From: Ancistrus triradiatus
Lineage: Eukaryota; Chordata; Actinopteri; Siluriformes; Loricariidae
Direction of reading: 5' to 3'
Length of the DNA: 64,000 nt
Assembly: GCA_025084515.1 (NCBI GenBank)
Contig: JAJAGP010000251.1
Location: forward strand, 248,001 to 312,000
Each line of letters opens with the position of its first letter. The first letter of the stretch is position 1. The notes beneath the pieces were generated by a model. The model made no database searches and was not told the origin of the DNA. It worked only from the letters and a program-made list of their open reading frames with translations. The translations under genes and the position numbers were made by a program. Of this stretch, positions 21,491 through 32,708 are shown one piece after another.

Positions 21491-22060
21491 TTGTCGAACT
21501 CAAGTCGTCTTCGCCAGCGCCCATGTCCTGGGCCATCCCGATCCAGAACACCCTTCACCCTGGAGGTCAACGCGTCGTCTGTAGGAATAGAAGCCGTCCT
21601 TTCTCAGCGTCTCGGTGCACCCCCAAAGCTGCGTCCAGTGACGTTCTTTTCGCACAAGCTCACGCCAGCGGAACGTAACTACGATGTCGGAGACTGCGAA
21701 CTGTTGGCGATCAAACTGGCCCTGGAGGAGTGGCGACACTGGCTCGAGGGATCCAAACACCCCTTCACGGTCTACACAGACCACAAGAACCTGGAATACA
21801 TCTGCTCGGCCAAGCGCCTCAACGCCCGTCAAGCCCGCTGGTCTCTCTTTTTTTCCCGCTTCGCGTTCACCATCACTTTCCGCCTGGGGTCAAAGAACAC
21901 CAAGGCAGACGCACTGTCTCGCAGCCTCGACCCCGACACGACCACTCCGGAAGCACCCACATCCATTCTCCTGACCTCGTGCACCGTAGTCGCGAATCAA
22001 TGGGACTTTGACCGCGAACTGGACGAAAGGCTCTCCCAAATGCCCGCAGGGCAAGAAATT
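21491..22060 (+). pseudogene. Gypsy-1 RNase H
   Basis: The frame (to 22189) reads PFTLEVNASSVGIEAVLSQR; the first catalytic Asp of the usual VDAS motif is Asn here. FFSHKLTPAERNYDVGDCEL (with the catalytic Glu), then VYTDHKNLEYI and KNTKADALSRS follow, so the later catalytic Asp residues remain. The Asp-to-Asn change should abolish RNA degradation. The frame loses register near 22040, before the integrase. Confidence 0.85.
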
Positions 22061-22430
22061 CGTGCCCGTGGACCTCCGCGACCACCTCCTTGCCTGGGCT
22101 CACACTTCCCTGTCTTCGGGCCACCCTGGAGAGACCCGGACCCACCAGCTCTTGGCATCGCACTACTGGTGGGAAAACATGCGCGGTGACGTACATCGCT
22201 TCGTGTTCTCCTGCAGCACCTGCGCTCAAGCCAAGACCCCTCGCGCTCTTCCGTCTGGCCTGCTCCATCCTCTACCCGTGCCACAAAGACCCTGGTCTCA
22301 CATCGCCCTGGATTTTGTCACGGACCTCCCATCCTCCCAAGGATTCACAGCCATCCTCTCAGTGATCAATCGTTTCTCCCGCGCCATCTGCTTCGTCCCT
22401 CTTCCGAAACTCAATGCCTATTTGAACACG
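22040..22430 (+). pseudogene. Gypsy-1 integrase: HHCC zinc finger and first catalytic Asp
   Basis: The frame 22008-22514 reads HTSLSSGHPGETRTHQLLAS, then SHYWWENMRGDVHRFVFSC and STCAQAK; the paired His and Cys residues form the HHCC finger. PWSHIALDFVTDLPSSQG holds the first catalytic Asp. Register is lost at about 22410-22425 (a short deletion after LPKL), so the second Asp block lies in another frame. Confidence 0.85.
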
Positions 22431-23399
22431 TCTTCCGCAACTTCGGCATCCCTGAAGACATCATCTCGGATCGGGGCCCTCAGTTCACCTCTGCGTTATG
22501 GCGGGCCTTCGTGAACAAGCTGGGTTCCACCATCAGCCTCTCCTCGGGCTACCATCCTCAGACAAAGGGTCAGTGCGAACGCTCCAATCAAGAGCTCAAA
22601 AAATTCCTCAGGTGCTATTTCCTTCACAATCCCCATGACTGGTCGCAGTTTCTCCCGTGGGCTGAGATAGCCCAGAACTCCCTCCATCACTTCTCCACCG
22701 GCCTCATGCCGTTCCAATGCATCCTAGGCTTCCAGCCTCCTTTCGTGCCCTGGGACTCCACACCCTCGGACATCCCAGCCGTGGATAACTGGTTCCGCCG
22801 CAGCAAGGATGTCTGGTGTCAGGTCCACCTCAAGATCGACAAGGCCATCCGTCGTTACAAGAGGCATGCCGACCGACGCCGTCGCCCTGCTCCCGTCTTT
22901 TCACCTGGAGACCGCGTCTGGCTGTCAACCCGGGGACTGCACCACATACAGGGAAGTACCCCGTTTTCTCCGCGATTTCTGGGTCCTTATAACATCGTTA
23001 GCCGCATCAATGACGTCACATATCAGTTGCAACTGCCTTCTCACATGCGCATCTCTCCCTCGTTCCATGTCTCGCTCCTGAAGCCCTGGTTCCCTGGCCC
23101 GTTGGCGGAGGCTTCTCCTGCGGCACAGCCCCCGTCCGTCGGTCCGTTGGAAGCTTTCACCTACACGGTCCACCGCCTCCTGGACTCCCGCAGGCGAGGT
23201 GCGTCCCTCCAATACCTGGTGGAATGGGAGGGCTACGGCCCAGAGGAGAACTGCTGGATGAATTCCAAGGACATCCTGGACCCTCTCCTCATCCGTGAGT
23301 TCCCAGGCTGTGCGGCCGTCCGCGCAGTTCCTCCTTGCTCTGCCGGGCCTCCGGCAGCCGCCGCGCCCCCGCCGGCACGAGTCCTTCGAGGGGGGGTAC
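22431..23399 (+). pseudogene. Gypsy-1 integrase core end and chromodomain
   Basis: SDRGPQFTSALWRAF (second catalytic Asp) begins near 22468. The 355-codon frame from 22511 carries GYHPQTKGQCERSNQELKKF with the catalytic Glu, the WAEIAQNSLHHFSTGLMPFQ block, and a GPY/F-like region (FLGPYNIVSRI). A chromodomain follows at about 23155-23300: VHRLLDSRRRGASLQYLVEW then EGYGPEENCWM. Chromodomains can direct insertion to particular chromatin. The frame runs through the purine tract into the 3' LTR and stops at 23578. Confidence 0.9.
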
Positions 23400-23674
23400 T
23401 GTCACGCCCCCTTCCAGCGCCGCTCCCGACACAAGCGATCTACCGCGCTCGTCCTCGCCTGTCTACTGATTGCACACACCTGCTCATGTCATTAACCCAC
23501 CTCATCTCACCATACATAAACTCCTCACTCTGCACTCACCAACCGCTACACAACAAGGGTCCTACCTCGTTCAACTAGCTCATATCCTAATAAAGTGAAT
23601 TTGTACCTGTCAGTTCTGCCTTCGTTCGTCTCTCTCCTGGCTGCACTTGTCTCCGGTCCTCCCTCGGCATTACA
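23400..23674 (+). repeat. Gypsy-1 3' LTR
   Basis: Starts TGTCACGCCCCC directly after the purine tract and ends CCTCGGCATTACA. It is followed by the GAACA duplication at 23675-23679. Confidence 0.92.
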
Positions 23675-23904
23675 GAACACATATTGAAACAGTCTCAGAA
23701 TGATCTAAATCTGGACATAATCTAAATCTGGACATATTTGGTTGGACCTGGACCTGTGCCATGTACTTTCATGAACAATGAAGACATACCCAGGATTAGT
23801 CAAACATGTTTAGACAGCAGGTTGCCACAGTAGTATAGATACTGTAGAGCTGGGTAACAGGCTCTGTTCAAAATCACTGCAGCTATGGCAGTTAGGGACA
23901 GTCT

Positions 23905-23934
23905 ACATGTCTACATACTTTTGGCCATAGAGTT
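23905..23934 (+). repeat. Terminal repeat relic of a Tc1-G-like element
   Basis: TACATACTTTTGGCCATAGA resembles the inverted terminus of the fish Tc1/MITE family whose other copy here starts near 34867 (CCAAAAGTTTGTAGACACC, reversed). Short and isolated. Confidence 0.35.
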
Positions 23935-23943
23935 TATAAGAAT

Positions 23944-24019
23944 GGCATTGATTATAAGAGGTCACAATATTAAAAATGACAATATATTTTTAATATTGTG
24001 ACCTCTTATAATCAATGCC
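23944..24019. repeat. Perfect 34-bp inverted repeat with 8-nt loop
   Basis: The left arm 23944-23977 begins GGCATTGATTATAAGAGGTC and the right arm 23986-24019 is its exact reverse complement, with loop GACAATAT between. All 34 positions pair. It could be a hairpin in RNA or a cruciform in DNA. It could also be a fold-back artefact or the fossil of a palindromic MITE. Confidence 0.97.
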
Positions 24020-24325
24020 TTAGGAGGCCTTTTCTGCACCAAGCAATCAGCATCTAACACCAATTTACGATGGGAAAACTCATTTTTAAGTTGGAAGCAT
24101 TATGAATAGTAGTTCACTGTAATGCCCATGTGAGTCACTTTCTGTTTTGTAAAAATACCTTAAGAAGATTTTGTTTAATTATTTTAGCACTCTTTTCTTC
24201 TTGTGGGCTAAATTGTTACACTCAACGAGCACTTAATTAGGAAAACCCCTGTTTAGTTTTATTAATTCCAATAATCTAATCCTAAATCATCCCAATTAAC
24301 GTACAGCAGCACTCAAAAGCAGGTC
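24020..24325. other. No recognisable gene or repeat
   Basis: AT-rich, no supported feature. Confidence 0.4.
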
Positions 24326-24757
24326 AAGATACATTACCAGAAACGCACACAGAATGCAGGGATCGGGTAGTTTTAAATTGGGCAAAAAACAAACATGGTA
24401 GAAGAAAAATGTAGTGAAGTCGTACGTGGAGGTCAAAGCTCTGGGCGATAGTAACACACACATATCCACACAGGGTCACGGCCGAAAGCAAACACGTGAC
24501 CCAGGCAAGGTTTTGGTCACAGGATAAGCAAACACAGGATATATTAATGGCTTGGAAATGCTGAAGTAACAGAGGCATAGGTTTTTTCAAAGCATGGCGT
24601 GAAAAAACTCGCGTGTTATATAGGTGTCCCCAAGAAAGGCTTAGGGTGAATCCTGAGTTAGAAACTCAGGTGATGCCCGCTTAAACCACACGTATGGAAT
24701 GTTGTCAACGCGTGGGGTGCCTTTTGGATGTGTAGGTTCCTGAGACCCCCCCTCCAA
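24326..24757 (-). repeat. LTR on the minus strand, with upstream purine tract
   Basis: Read on the minus strand, a purine tract (GGAGGGGGGG, near 24746-24755) is followed by about 430 bp holding a TATA-like CTATATAACACGCGAG (about 24607-24622) and ending CGTTTCTGGTAATGTATC, a worn form of a TAACA terminus. This is the order expected at the 3' end of an LTR element: purine tract, promoter, end. The element body would lie to the right (24758 on), where only about 100 bp look related. The family is not identified. Confidence 0.45.
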
Positions 24758-24859
24758 GACGGGGAAGTATTCCCCGGGTTTGTTGTCAATTGCACATATC
24801 ATGCCAAGATATGTGCCAACAGCTATAGTTAATTGTTTTTTCACAAGTCAGCCTCAGAA

Positions 24860-26480
24860 TGTGGAAAAATGTGGCATCAGTTATTGGCACAATTTGGGCA
24901 TAATTTGGTTTTTGGTACAAGAAACAGGCTCAGTTTTAGTTAATGTCTAAGTGCTGATATCCTGGGGGCAATTTTTCATGCCAACAGTCCTAACGGAGTT
25001 TTTCTAAAATAAAACAAATCCAGTGTAACGTTATGGATGTAAATTACCGTGCTGTTGATGAAGAACAATTAATGAAGCTGAAATTTATTTTGTTAAATTG
25101 TTTTGAGCAGAAATGCATCTTAAATGCAAGCCACACTGCTGAGGTAGGTAGGCCTTAACAGGAAGAACCCCCTACATGCAAATATAGTACAGAGTGCCTT
25201 TAAAAGTAAGTGCTTTTGGCAAGTGCATATAACAATTGTTGTATTATAACCAAAGATGGTTACAATTGTACATTTTTAAGTCTACATAACCAAAGGTTCC
25301 CTCTAACCCCTTACTTGGGGTGCACGTGTATGTCCTGTGTAATATGTAGACTTACATTTCCTGATCCCTTTTTACATTTTAAAGCCTCTTATAATTTCAG
25401 CAAGCCACAAACTACTATAACAGGATCATAAATATGAGCACAAGGCCACACAGGCATGACTTCCTTAACCCTCCTAAACATGAACAGGCCTTGGGATACA
25501 GCCCCTGATCCTTGACTTGATCTTGGGCAAAAAGAGGGGAAATTATTGCTATATTCCAAGCTTTTAAATGGTCCCTCAAACGTGAAATAATTTGGGTTTT
25601 GAAATTGAACAAGATTTAAACAAATAAGATAAAGTATGTTTTGTCCAGGTAGTCACAAAGATTTCACAAGAGGCCAAGTTTGGCCCAATTTAAAATACTT
25701 TCCTGGGGAAAAAAAAACCCAAGTAACATGGCTAAAAAATACAGAATTTTGTATACAAGAATGCTATGAATAGGCATAAAAACTCCAGATGAATACTTTG
25801 CATCGGTTGTCAGGAGCATGGCCTCTTTTAGGTGCTTTGATTTAGGTGTTTAATCAACATACAACTAACCCTTCATGCTGGAAGTTGTAGACTCAGGACT
25901 CCATGTCTGTAGTCCTTTTTGTGACATCAACTGTGGTCCGTGTTTGTCTGACAAGTAACTTAGTATGAGATAGCGTTTCCATCTGGTTTCCTTAAATGAT
26001 TACGTCGTGTGAGTAACTTGCAGACAGCTTTCACAGAAAAACGTGTCAGTGTTATTCCACTCAATGATTTCATACAGTTGACAAGTAACTGAAAAATGTT
26101 TCACTTAGTTTGTGTTTTTGACCAAATCTGATCAAAATCTGATAAACATGAGTCTGATGGAATTGTTCTCAAGCCATATCTTGGTGGTTTTCACGGTGTG
26201 AGGTGAAGTGAATTGTAACACAGCTTCTAGACACATAATTTGCAATGGCAACTGTTTTCAATACTTTTTTCTTGTATTTGAAAATTGTCAATTTTAACAG
26301 GCTGTCATTTCTGCTTGAAAATTTTTTGTGGCTTCCAGATCCTATTTTCTGGAAACATCACTTGTTCCAAAATCTAGAGTCCAACATCAGTGTCCAACCT
26401 CACAATCATGTTCCAAAATCTAGAGGAAAGCATCTTCAGAATAATAAGCCATAGTGAGAATAAGACAAATTCCATAGTAA
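24860..26480. other. No recognisable gene or repeat
   Basis: No supported coding frame or repeat. Homopolymers and doubled letters are frequent from here to about 31.5 kb. Confidence 0.4.
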
Positions 26481-26482
26481 TA

Positions 26483-29060
26483 CAGGGGCGCTTGAAAGTT
26501 TGTGAACCCTTTAGAATTTCTAAATAAGTATGACCTAAAACATCATCAGATTTTCACACAAGTCCTGCAGGTAGATAAAGAGAACCCAGTTAAACAAATG
26601 AGACAAAAAATATTATACTTGGTCATTTGTTTATTGAGGAAAATCCAATACTACATATTAGTGAGTGGCAAAAGTATGTGAACCTCTAGGATTAGCAGTT
26701 AATTTGAAGGTGAAATTAGAGGCAGGTGTTTTCAATCAATAGGATGACAATCAGGTGTGAGTGGGCACCCTGTTATTTAAAGAACAGGGATCTATCAAAG
26801 TCTGCTTTCTTCCACAACACGTTTGGTGGAAGTTGTCAATGGCACAAACAAAGGAGATTTTCTTGAAGGACCCTCCGAAAATAGTTGTTGATGCTCCTCA
26901 GGCCTGGGAAAGGTTACAAAACCATCTTCTAAAGAGTTTGGGCCTCCACCAAAACCACAGTTCAGACAGAATGTATATGGTTTAAATTTGCCATCATAAA
27001 ACACCAGGAAGGCGAACCGTTGAAACAAAAAGTTTATTTTTAGGAACCCTTGCAGTTAGCTTCCATATGGAAATTATGAATCAAAAATAAAATAATAAAA
27101 GAAAAACAAAATGAAAAAAGGTAAAGACAAAAAACAACAAAAGAAAACCACCTTCCATAATTAAGCTGGGGGATTGAACCCTGGACGGACGCCGTCCCGG
27201 TGGTAAAGGTAGTGGTAAACCTGAAACGTTACCACTTGGACCCAACTAAAGGATAACGGAAGAACTGAAAAATTAATCCAACTAAACAGGCCCCTTCTCT
27301 GTGTGAGGCAGAGAAAAACATTAAGCCCCACACACACATAATGGTTTAGGCTTTTTTGCGCTAAGAGGGAAGAGCAAGGGGTGGGGTGACGTTCACCTCA
27401 AACTCAGCTTCCAAGTAAGTCCTAAGCGGGGCTACTCGCCGGGGAATGCCGCAGGCCCGTGGAAAAACTGCGCCCAGCGCCAGAAAAAGGGCCGAGGAGA
27501 AAAATCTTAAAACGAAAGCAAATTGGCCCCATGCGGCGATCACTACAAATGCGAAAAGAAGGGAGGAACGCCTTGCAGGGTAATTTCTAAGAAGAACCCT
27601 ACCTCTAAGCAATCTAGAGTCCCTTAATACCTCGGGGGTTTGAACCTATCTGGGAATGATTCTCCTGGGCGAGACCGGTCTAATCCCTACCAACCGCTAT
27701 GCTACCTGTGCCAGAACCCATAAAGAAATCAATACCACTAGAAAAAAACGGCCTGTAAGCGATAATGGCAAGCAAAAATCGTGGTGGGATCATATGGTGG
27801 GGAACACCAAGCTAAAGCCTCTCGTAAATATGGTGAGGTGACAGGTGTTGCCCATTTCTCCGAAATCAAACGCAACCTACCGACGTGCATGTTGCATCAC
27901 GGGTGGCTGTCAGGGAAAAATCCCTGGGGTGTAAACTAAACCTCCCAACTAAACCTCTCCCCCGCCACCCCCCCCCCCCTAGTGTTGGTTTATAAGGTTT
28001 TTTGGACCCTAAAACCCAGTTGTTCAAATGGAGGAAAATTCAAGAACCATTGTTTTACCCCTTCCTTACCCTAAATATTACCTCCCCGGAGTGGGGTTCC
28101 CGACCAACAAGAAAAATCCACTCCAAATAGCCAAGGGAGAAAGCCCCCCCCACTTGCTGCTCCCCTCCAAAAAGGAACAATCGCTGCTCAATCGCGTGGA
28201 CAAACCCCAGAAAGGCTTAATTAGAGAAGAATGTTTTTTTTGGAAGAATGAAACCCAAATAATAACTTTTTTTTTTCAGTTTTAAAGAAAAGTGTTTTAG
28301 TTTTTTGGAGAAAGAAAAACACCACTTGCCCGTTCGAGAATAAGCCTATTCGTTTTAGTTTGAGCCCTATTTTTTGCCCTGTTGTTTGGACCGGCTTGCC
28401 ATAATTGAAATTGGAACAATGAATTCCTGAATAATATCAGAGAAAATTTTAAAGGAAAATGTTCCCAAGAACATCTTCCCCTATGAACTGACTTCTCAAA
28501 AGAGAAGGGTTTGAGTCATGCAGCAAGACAAACGGCTCGTAAGCACACAACAAGGTCCCGCTTGTGGGAGTGGTTAAATGGTTAAAGAAGACTGATTAAA
28601 GAAAATAAAAGTTTCATGTTTTTTTTTTTTTGGAATGGCCAGTCAAAGTCCCTGGACCTTTATAAAATTGAATTTGAGGAAACCACCAACTCCCAGAGTT
28701 GAAACTGTTCCTGTTACTGTACTGAGGAAATGGACTAAAATTATTCCTCCAAAGCCAGTGTGCAGGAACTGATCAACATTTTACAGGACACATTTTAGTT
28801 TGCAATTTATTGCTGCACAAGGGGGTCACACCAGATCCTGAAAGCGAAGGTACACATACTTTGCACGTACTAAATATGTAATATGGATCATTTTTCTTTT
28901 TCCCTTCAATTAAATAAATGACCAAATATAATATTTTTTTTTCCTTATTTGTTTTAACTGGGTTACTGGTTTATCTATCTTACTTTTTTAAGGACTGAAA
29001 ATATGAATGAATACAGAAAAAAATCTAAAGGGTTCACAAAACTTTTCAAGCACCACCTTG
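26483..29060 (+). mobile_element. Tc1-A transposon copy 3, interrupted by a 1-kb insert
   Basis: TA flanks both ends (26481-26482 and 29061-29062). The left end reads CAGGGGCGCTTGAAAGTTTG and the right end is CTTTTCAAGCACCACCTTG. The plus-strand transposase starts near ATGGCACAAACAAAGGAGAT (26840) and is cut after the DNA-binding domain by an insert (26983-28024). It resumes with AAATGGAGGAAAATTCAAG and continues to a GGTCACACCAG-type C-terminus near 28830. Many small insertions relative to copies at 17354 and 43000 break every frame. Confidence 0.88.
26983..28024 (-). mobile_element. Insert in Tc1-A with two tRNA-like heads; possible LTR or compound SINE
   Basis: The insert sits at the same point of Tc1-A that is uninterrupted in other copies. 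On the minus strand it has GGGTTCAATCCC (about 27169-27180) and GGTTCAAACCCCC (about 27636-27648), both B-box-like, each with an upstream A-box-like stretch (CCAAGTGGTAACG and TAGCATAGCGGTTGG). Near its left end is a reversed poly(A)-signal region (TTTATTTTTAGG). It is not assigned to a family. The alternatives are a solo LTR that picked up tRNA sequence, or a dimeric tRNA SINE. Base quality here is doubtful. Confidence 0.4.
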
Positions 29061-29062
29061 TA

Positions 29063-30642
29063 TATCCATGTTTTTTTGGTTTCCTAGTATGTTTCTTAGT
29101 TATGTTTCTTTGAAAATAATCTAATGCCTATTTGGTATAGATTATGAATAATATAGGGTATCTGAAGGTGGCCTTTAATAAATTGGATAAGAAGAATGGG
29201 AAAAACATTAGTAACAAATATTAAACTGTTTTTGTAAAAAGTAACAAAAAAAAAAAAACATAATAAAGCTGCTTTTTTACCTACATAAAAAGCATATCAT
29301 TTTAGAAAACATCCTGTCAACCCCTTTGTCAAACTGCATGCCAAAATTTCCTAGGCTCTGCAATTTACTAGTCCCATATATTTTTTATTTAGGCCATGGT
29401 GGGGGGAAGGAAAAACCTGCCTCCTTTAGGGGTTGAATTTTCGGATGAACCCAATTAGGTGATGAACCAACGACCATTTTAAAATATAGCTAGCATCTTC
29501 TAAGAAGGGAGAGAAACAGCACCATCCTTTAAAAGAAAACAGACTTCTCTTTAAGCCCTCAATTTATCCCTTTATCTTTTGTCTTTCCTTTCATCATAAG
29601 CTAGCCAAGCCTGCGCTACTTAAAAATTTTTCTTTATAATAAGTGTTCATTTATAGAGAAGTTTAGATGTGCCATTTAAGACATTACCCCATAGCAAATT
29701 TTTCCAGGTTAATAATCAACCAACATGCTATATCATATGAGCACTTTTTAATAAGTATCCATGGGTCTTCCCTTTCCCCTGTGTCATGGTACTCTCTCAG
29801 GGCCCCCACCAATTTTAACCAGTTTTTTATGTGTTTAAGTCCCAGCCTACCTACCACAAATAAAGTGATTTTGTCCTACCGATTTTTTCAAAATCACAAC
29901 AAAAAGAGTGGTTTTTAAAACTTAGCAGTTTTCAGTTGTGCCCAACCTTAAAGTAGTTAATCACATTTAATGTCCCCCAATCTTAAGTTAGCCCCTTTGA
30001 GCATTGCCCTGTTAATTTTTTAGCTGCAAACAATGTCTGTCGAAGACACAGCCAAGCTAGCATACATTGTATAGCCCCGATGAAACTTGCATAAACTGAG
30101 TTTGGTTAGCTTAAAATCAAACATGACTTGGCCTATTTTTCTCTCTTCAACAGGATGTTGCATCAAACAAAATGGCAGAATATGCAAACCTTGTTAGTTT
30201 TGACTTAAAGTTAAGAAGTTTGGTGAAATAAAATATCCAGAGAATATAAACTATTTAAAATTTATTCTATTTTAAACAAATGGGTAGTTTGTTATGCTTA
30301 ATTCTTTTTTATTGTGATTTTGGTAATCTTTGTCTTAAATCTAACTATATGTTGGGTGTAATTTTTTGATTACACTTGAAACCATAGAAACTCAAGACAC
30401 CTAAACATCAACAATCCTTGTAACTATAAACCCTGTTTGTTGAATCCACCCATGAAAAATAAATAAATCCTCACCAACCTCTTTTAATTCCCCAGTTTTT
30501 TTTTAAACCACTAGTGAACTGTAAACTTAAATAGGAATTACTTGTAACTATTAAATTCTAAGAGGATTTTATTATCTGTTTTTTGGTCCAATATTAAACC
30601 TTATTTTCCCATTCTCTATCTTTCAATTAAAATTCACCAAAT
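29063..30642. other. No recognisable gene or repeat
   Basis: AT-rich with many homopolymers; no coding frame or repeat supported. Confidence 0.4.
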
Positions 30643-31325
30643 ACCCGTATTTTTTTTCGGGCTAATAGAAAATAAAGCCGCACCGGGGTTATAAGGCGTC
30701 GATATCACAGTTGATCGCCTTGCTAACCGGGTCCTATTTTTGCATACATAAAGCCGCCCGGTTTATAAGACCGCACTAAATGAAACAAAATTCTAAGTCC
30801 GTCGGAAGCCTTTCCAGTTTTTGGTCTTTTAACCCTTGGGCCGCAGGGGGCCGTCCCTTCCTTGCTCCCTCCCTCCACTATCCCGTTTACCATTGGATTC
30901 GTTAATGTTGAATTTGCTCCGCAGCCTGGCTCTATTTTTTCCAGTTTGTAAAATCCGCTTCCGAAAATAAATGAAATGAAATGCACGTACCCCTAAATGT
31001 TTTTTGAGGCACAGGTCGTATTTACTACTTTACTCCGCGATGCTGGGCGCACTAACGGTTTTGCCCTTAAAGCCTTCCGTAACTTACCAAGGCCGTTGCC
31101 TAAAAAAAAACATTTTTGGACAAGATTTATTGACGCCGTGTAAGTAAAACCATCTAACAATCGGTTTTGTAGGTCCTTGAAAGCACAACCAGAATTATTC
31201 ATACGTGAGGAGCACCGCATTTTAAGAGGCGCCACTGCCCTGTGTCGATTTTTGAGTTGAGAAAATCAAAAAGGATTTTTAAGTGCGCCTGTTAAAATGG
31301 TCCCCGAAAAAAAAATAACGGTTAA
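30643..31325 (+). mobile_element. hAT-like non-autonomous DNA transposon, noisy copy
   Basis: Ends form a worn inverted pair: CCCGTATTTTTTTTCGGG on the left and CCCCGAAAAAAAAATAACGG on the right. Inside both ends are GGTTATAAGGCG and AAGTGCGCCTGTT blocks, recalled from a widespread fish hAT family whose termini read as GGCGCACC/TATAAGGCGCAC. CACAACCAGAATTATTC near 31185 is also typical of it. No transposase frame. The copy is longer than recalled consensus by many single-base insertions. Confidence 0.55.
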
Positions 31326-31737
31326 AACTTTAACTTGCATTTTTAGTCAGTACAGGATACTCCCCAGGTAACACATTCAGGCAAAGAAACCATACTCTTA
31401 ATTTTAATTTTCCCCGACACAAGCCGATATGTAGTATATGGCATTACCTACTCCTCCTCGGATAGGGAAGTCGACAGTAAATGTGACGTGGGGGTCACGT
31501 AGTGAGAGCACTGGGAAATGTAGTGAGGAAAAGCAGTTGTCACGCAATAATAGTTGTTTGTTTTTCACTTTCAATACATTATTCAATAAATTACATGATG
31601 TAACATACTTTATTATAAAATAAGCTTTATGTTAATGACTTTGTGCAACTGTAGTTTAATGTAAGCATGTTTTAAATATGTTTAATGTTATATACACGCT
31701 ACATTGTAAATTGGAGAGTACCTGTATTGGGTAATGT

Positions 31738-32085
31738 ACACAGGGGGCCAAAAGTCTGAGACTTCTGATTTGCATTTTTCTTGTTTTTAATACAAATAAA
31801 ATATTAAGCATAGATATTTGAGTTAAATGTTGAATATTTGAAAAAAGAATATGTAGATAAATTTCATGAATTACGGTATTAGTACGTTATGGTCCTAATG
31901 ACAGAGCTGGTCTCACAAGTTTGTGCAAAATCTTATAATACATGTAATCCCAGCATGATTTCACAATATACAAAGAGCATCTTTTGTCATTATCCTGCTG
32001 CAGCATGAATCCTTCTCCACAAAGTGCAAGACAGCATTTTCAGTAGTTGGTCTCCTGGACTTTGGGTGCTCACTGTTTTTAACTT
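31738..32085 (-). mobile_element. Possible Tc1-like relic
   Basis: It starts GGGGGCCAAAAGTCTGAGAC, resembling a Tc1-family terminus. On the minus strand, sequence near 31990-32040 reads like a worn catalytic-core piece (GTGGAGAAGGATTCATGCTG). No frame is open and no right terminus was found. Confidence 0.3.
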
Positions 32086-32330
32086 ACAGAATATGTATTA
32101 AAACTTCCAAATATTTTAAATAAATATTTTAATGAATGCTATTTATCACATGTAGTGTGTTTCTTCAAGTTAAGGTATATCCAAGTTGATTACATTGTCA
32201 GTTTGTTCTGTACGGTGTACATTTTACTAAAGAATTTTACTTGTTCTGTCTCCGTTCAGATAGAAGCTTAAACATAGTGTCTCAGAAAAAAAGGAATATT
32301 TATTTTGTTGATCTGATTGTAAACTTGTAA

Positions 32331-32331
32331 A

Positions 32332-32358
<27 letters not shown>
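32331..32358 (+). repeat. (CA)n microsatellite
   Basis: About 14 CA units. Confidence 0.97.
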
Positions 32359-32364
<6 letters not shown>

Positions 32365-32547
32365 ACACCTTGCTTGCCTTCGTCGAATTTTTTGTTCATC
32401 ATGACAGTAAAATGATGAAAGACAATACAGATGTTGTCTATGTTATCTCTCTGTGACATTTTTGAGATTGTATCACTTGACTTATTCTCTCTTCGAGGGT
32501 TTCCTCTGATCTTTCTGTTCTGTATTTCATGCTTTTTTTGGGGGATT

Positions 32548-32550
<3 letters not shown>

Positions 32551-32579
<29 letters not shown>
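32551..32579 (+). repeat. (GT)n microsatellite
   Basis: About 14 GT units, in the first copy of a duplicated intron block (compare 32990-33010, where the run is short). Confidence 0.97.
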
Positions 32580-32650
32580 GTCACTTGGTTCCCCTGAGGG
32601 GTTAAAACAACTTGTGTTGATAATATGTTTGTCAGTCTTTCAAAATTTGT

Positions 32651-32651
<1 letters not shown>

Positions 32652-32692
<41 letters not shown>
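32652..32692 (+). repeat. (CT)n microsatellite forming the copine acceptor pyrimidine tract
   Basis: About 20 CT units ending 16 bases before the exon at 32709. The TTCTTAG acceptor follows, so this repeat supplies the polypyrimidine tract that U2AF would bind. Confidence 0.9.
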
Positions 32693-32695
<3 letters not shown>

Positions 32696-32708
32696 CTCTT
32701 GTTCTTAG

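Larger units (their letters stand above)
18872..23674 (+). mobile_element. Gypsy-1: structurally complete Ty3/Gypsy retrotransposon with chromodomain
   Basis: It is 4803 bp long, bounded by two LTRs (18872-19145 and 23400-23674) and a GAACA duplication. Domain order is gag, CCHC zinc knuckle, protease, reverse transcriptase, RNase H, integrase (HHCC finger and DDE core), chromodomain, then a purine tract GAGGGGGGGTAC just before the 3' LTR. The RT-RH-IN order and the terminal chromodomain place it among Ty3/Gypsy chromovirus-type elements. One in-frame stop and about five frameshifts block translation. I could not identify a primer-binding site after 19145. Confidence 0.95.
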
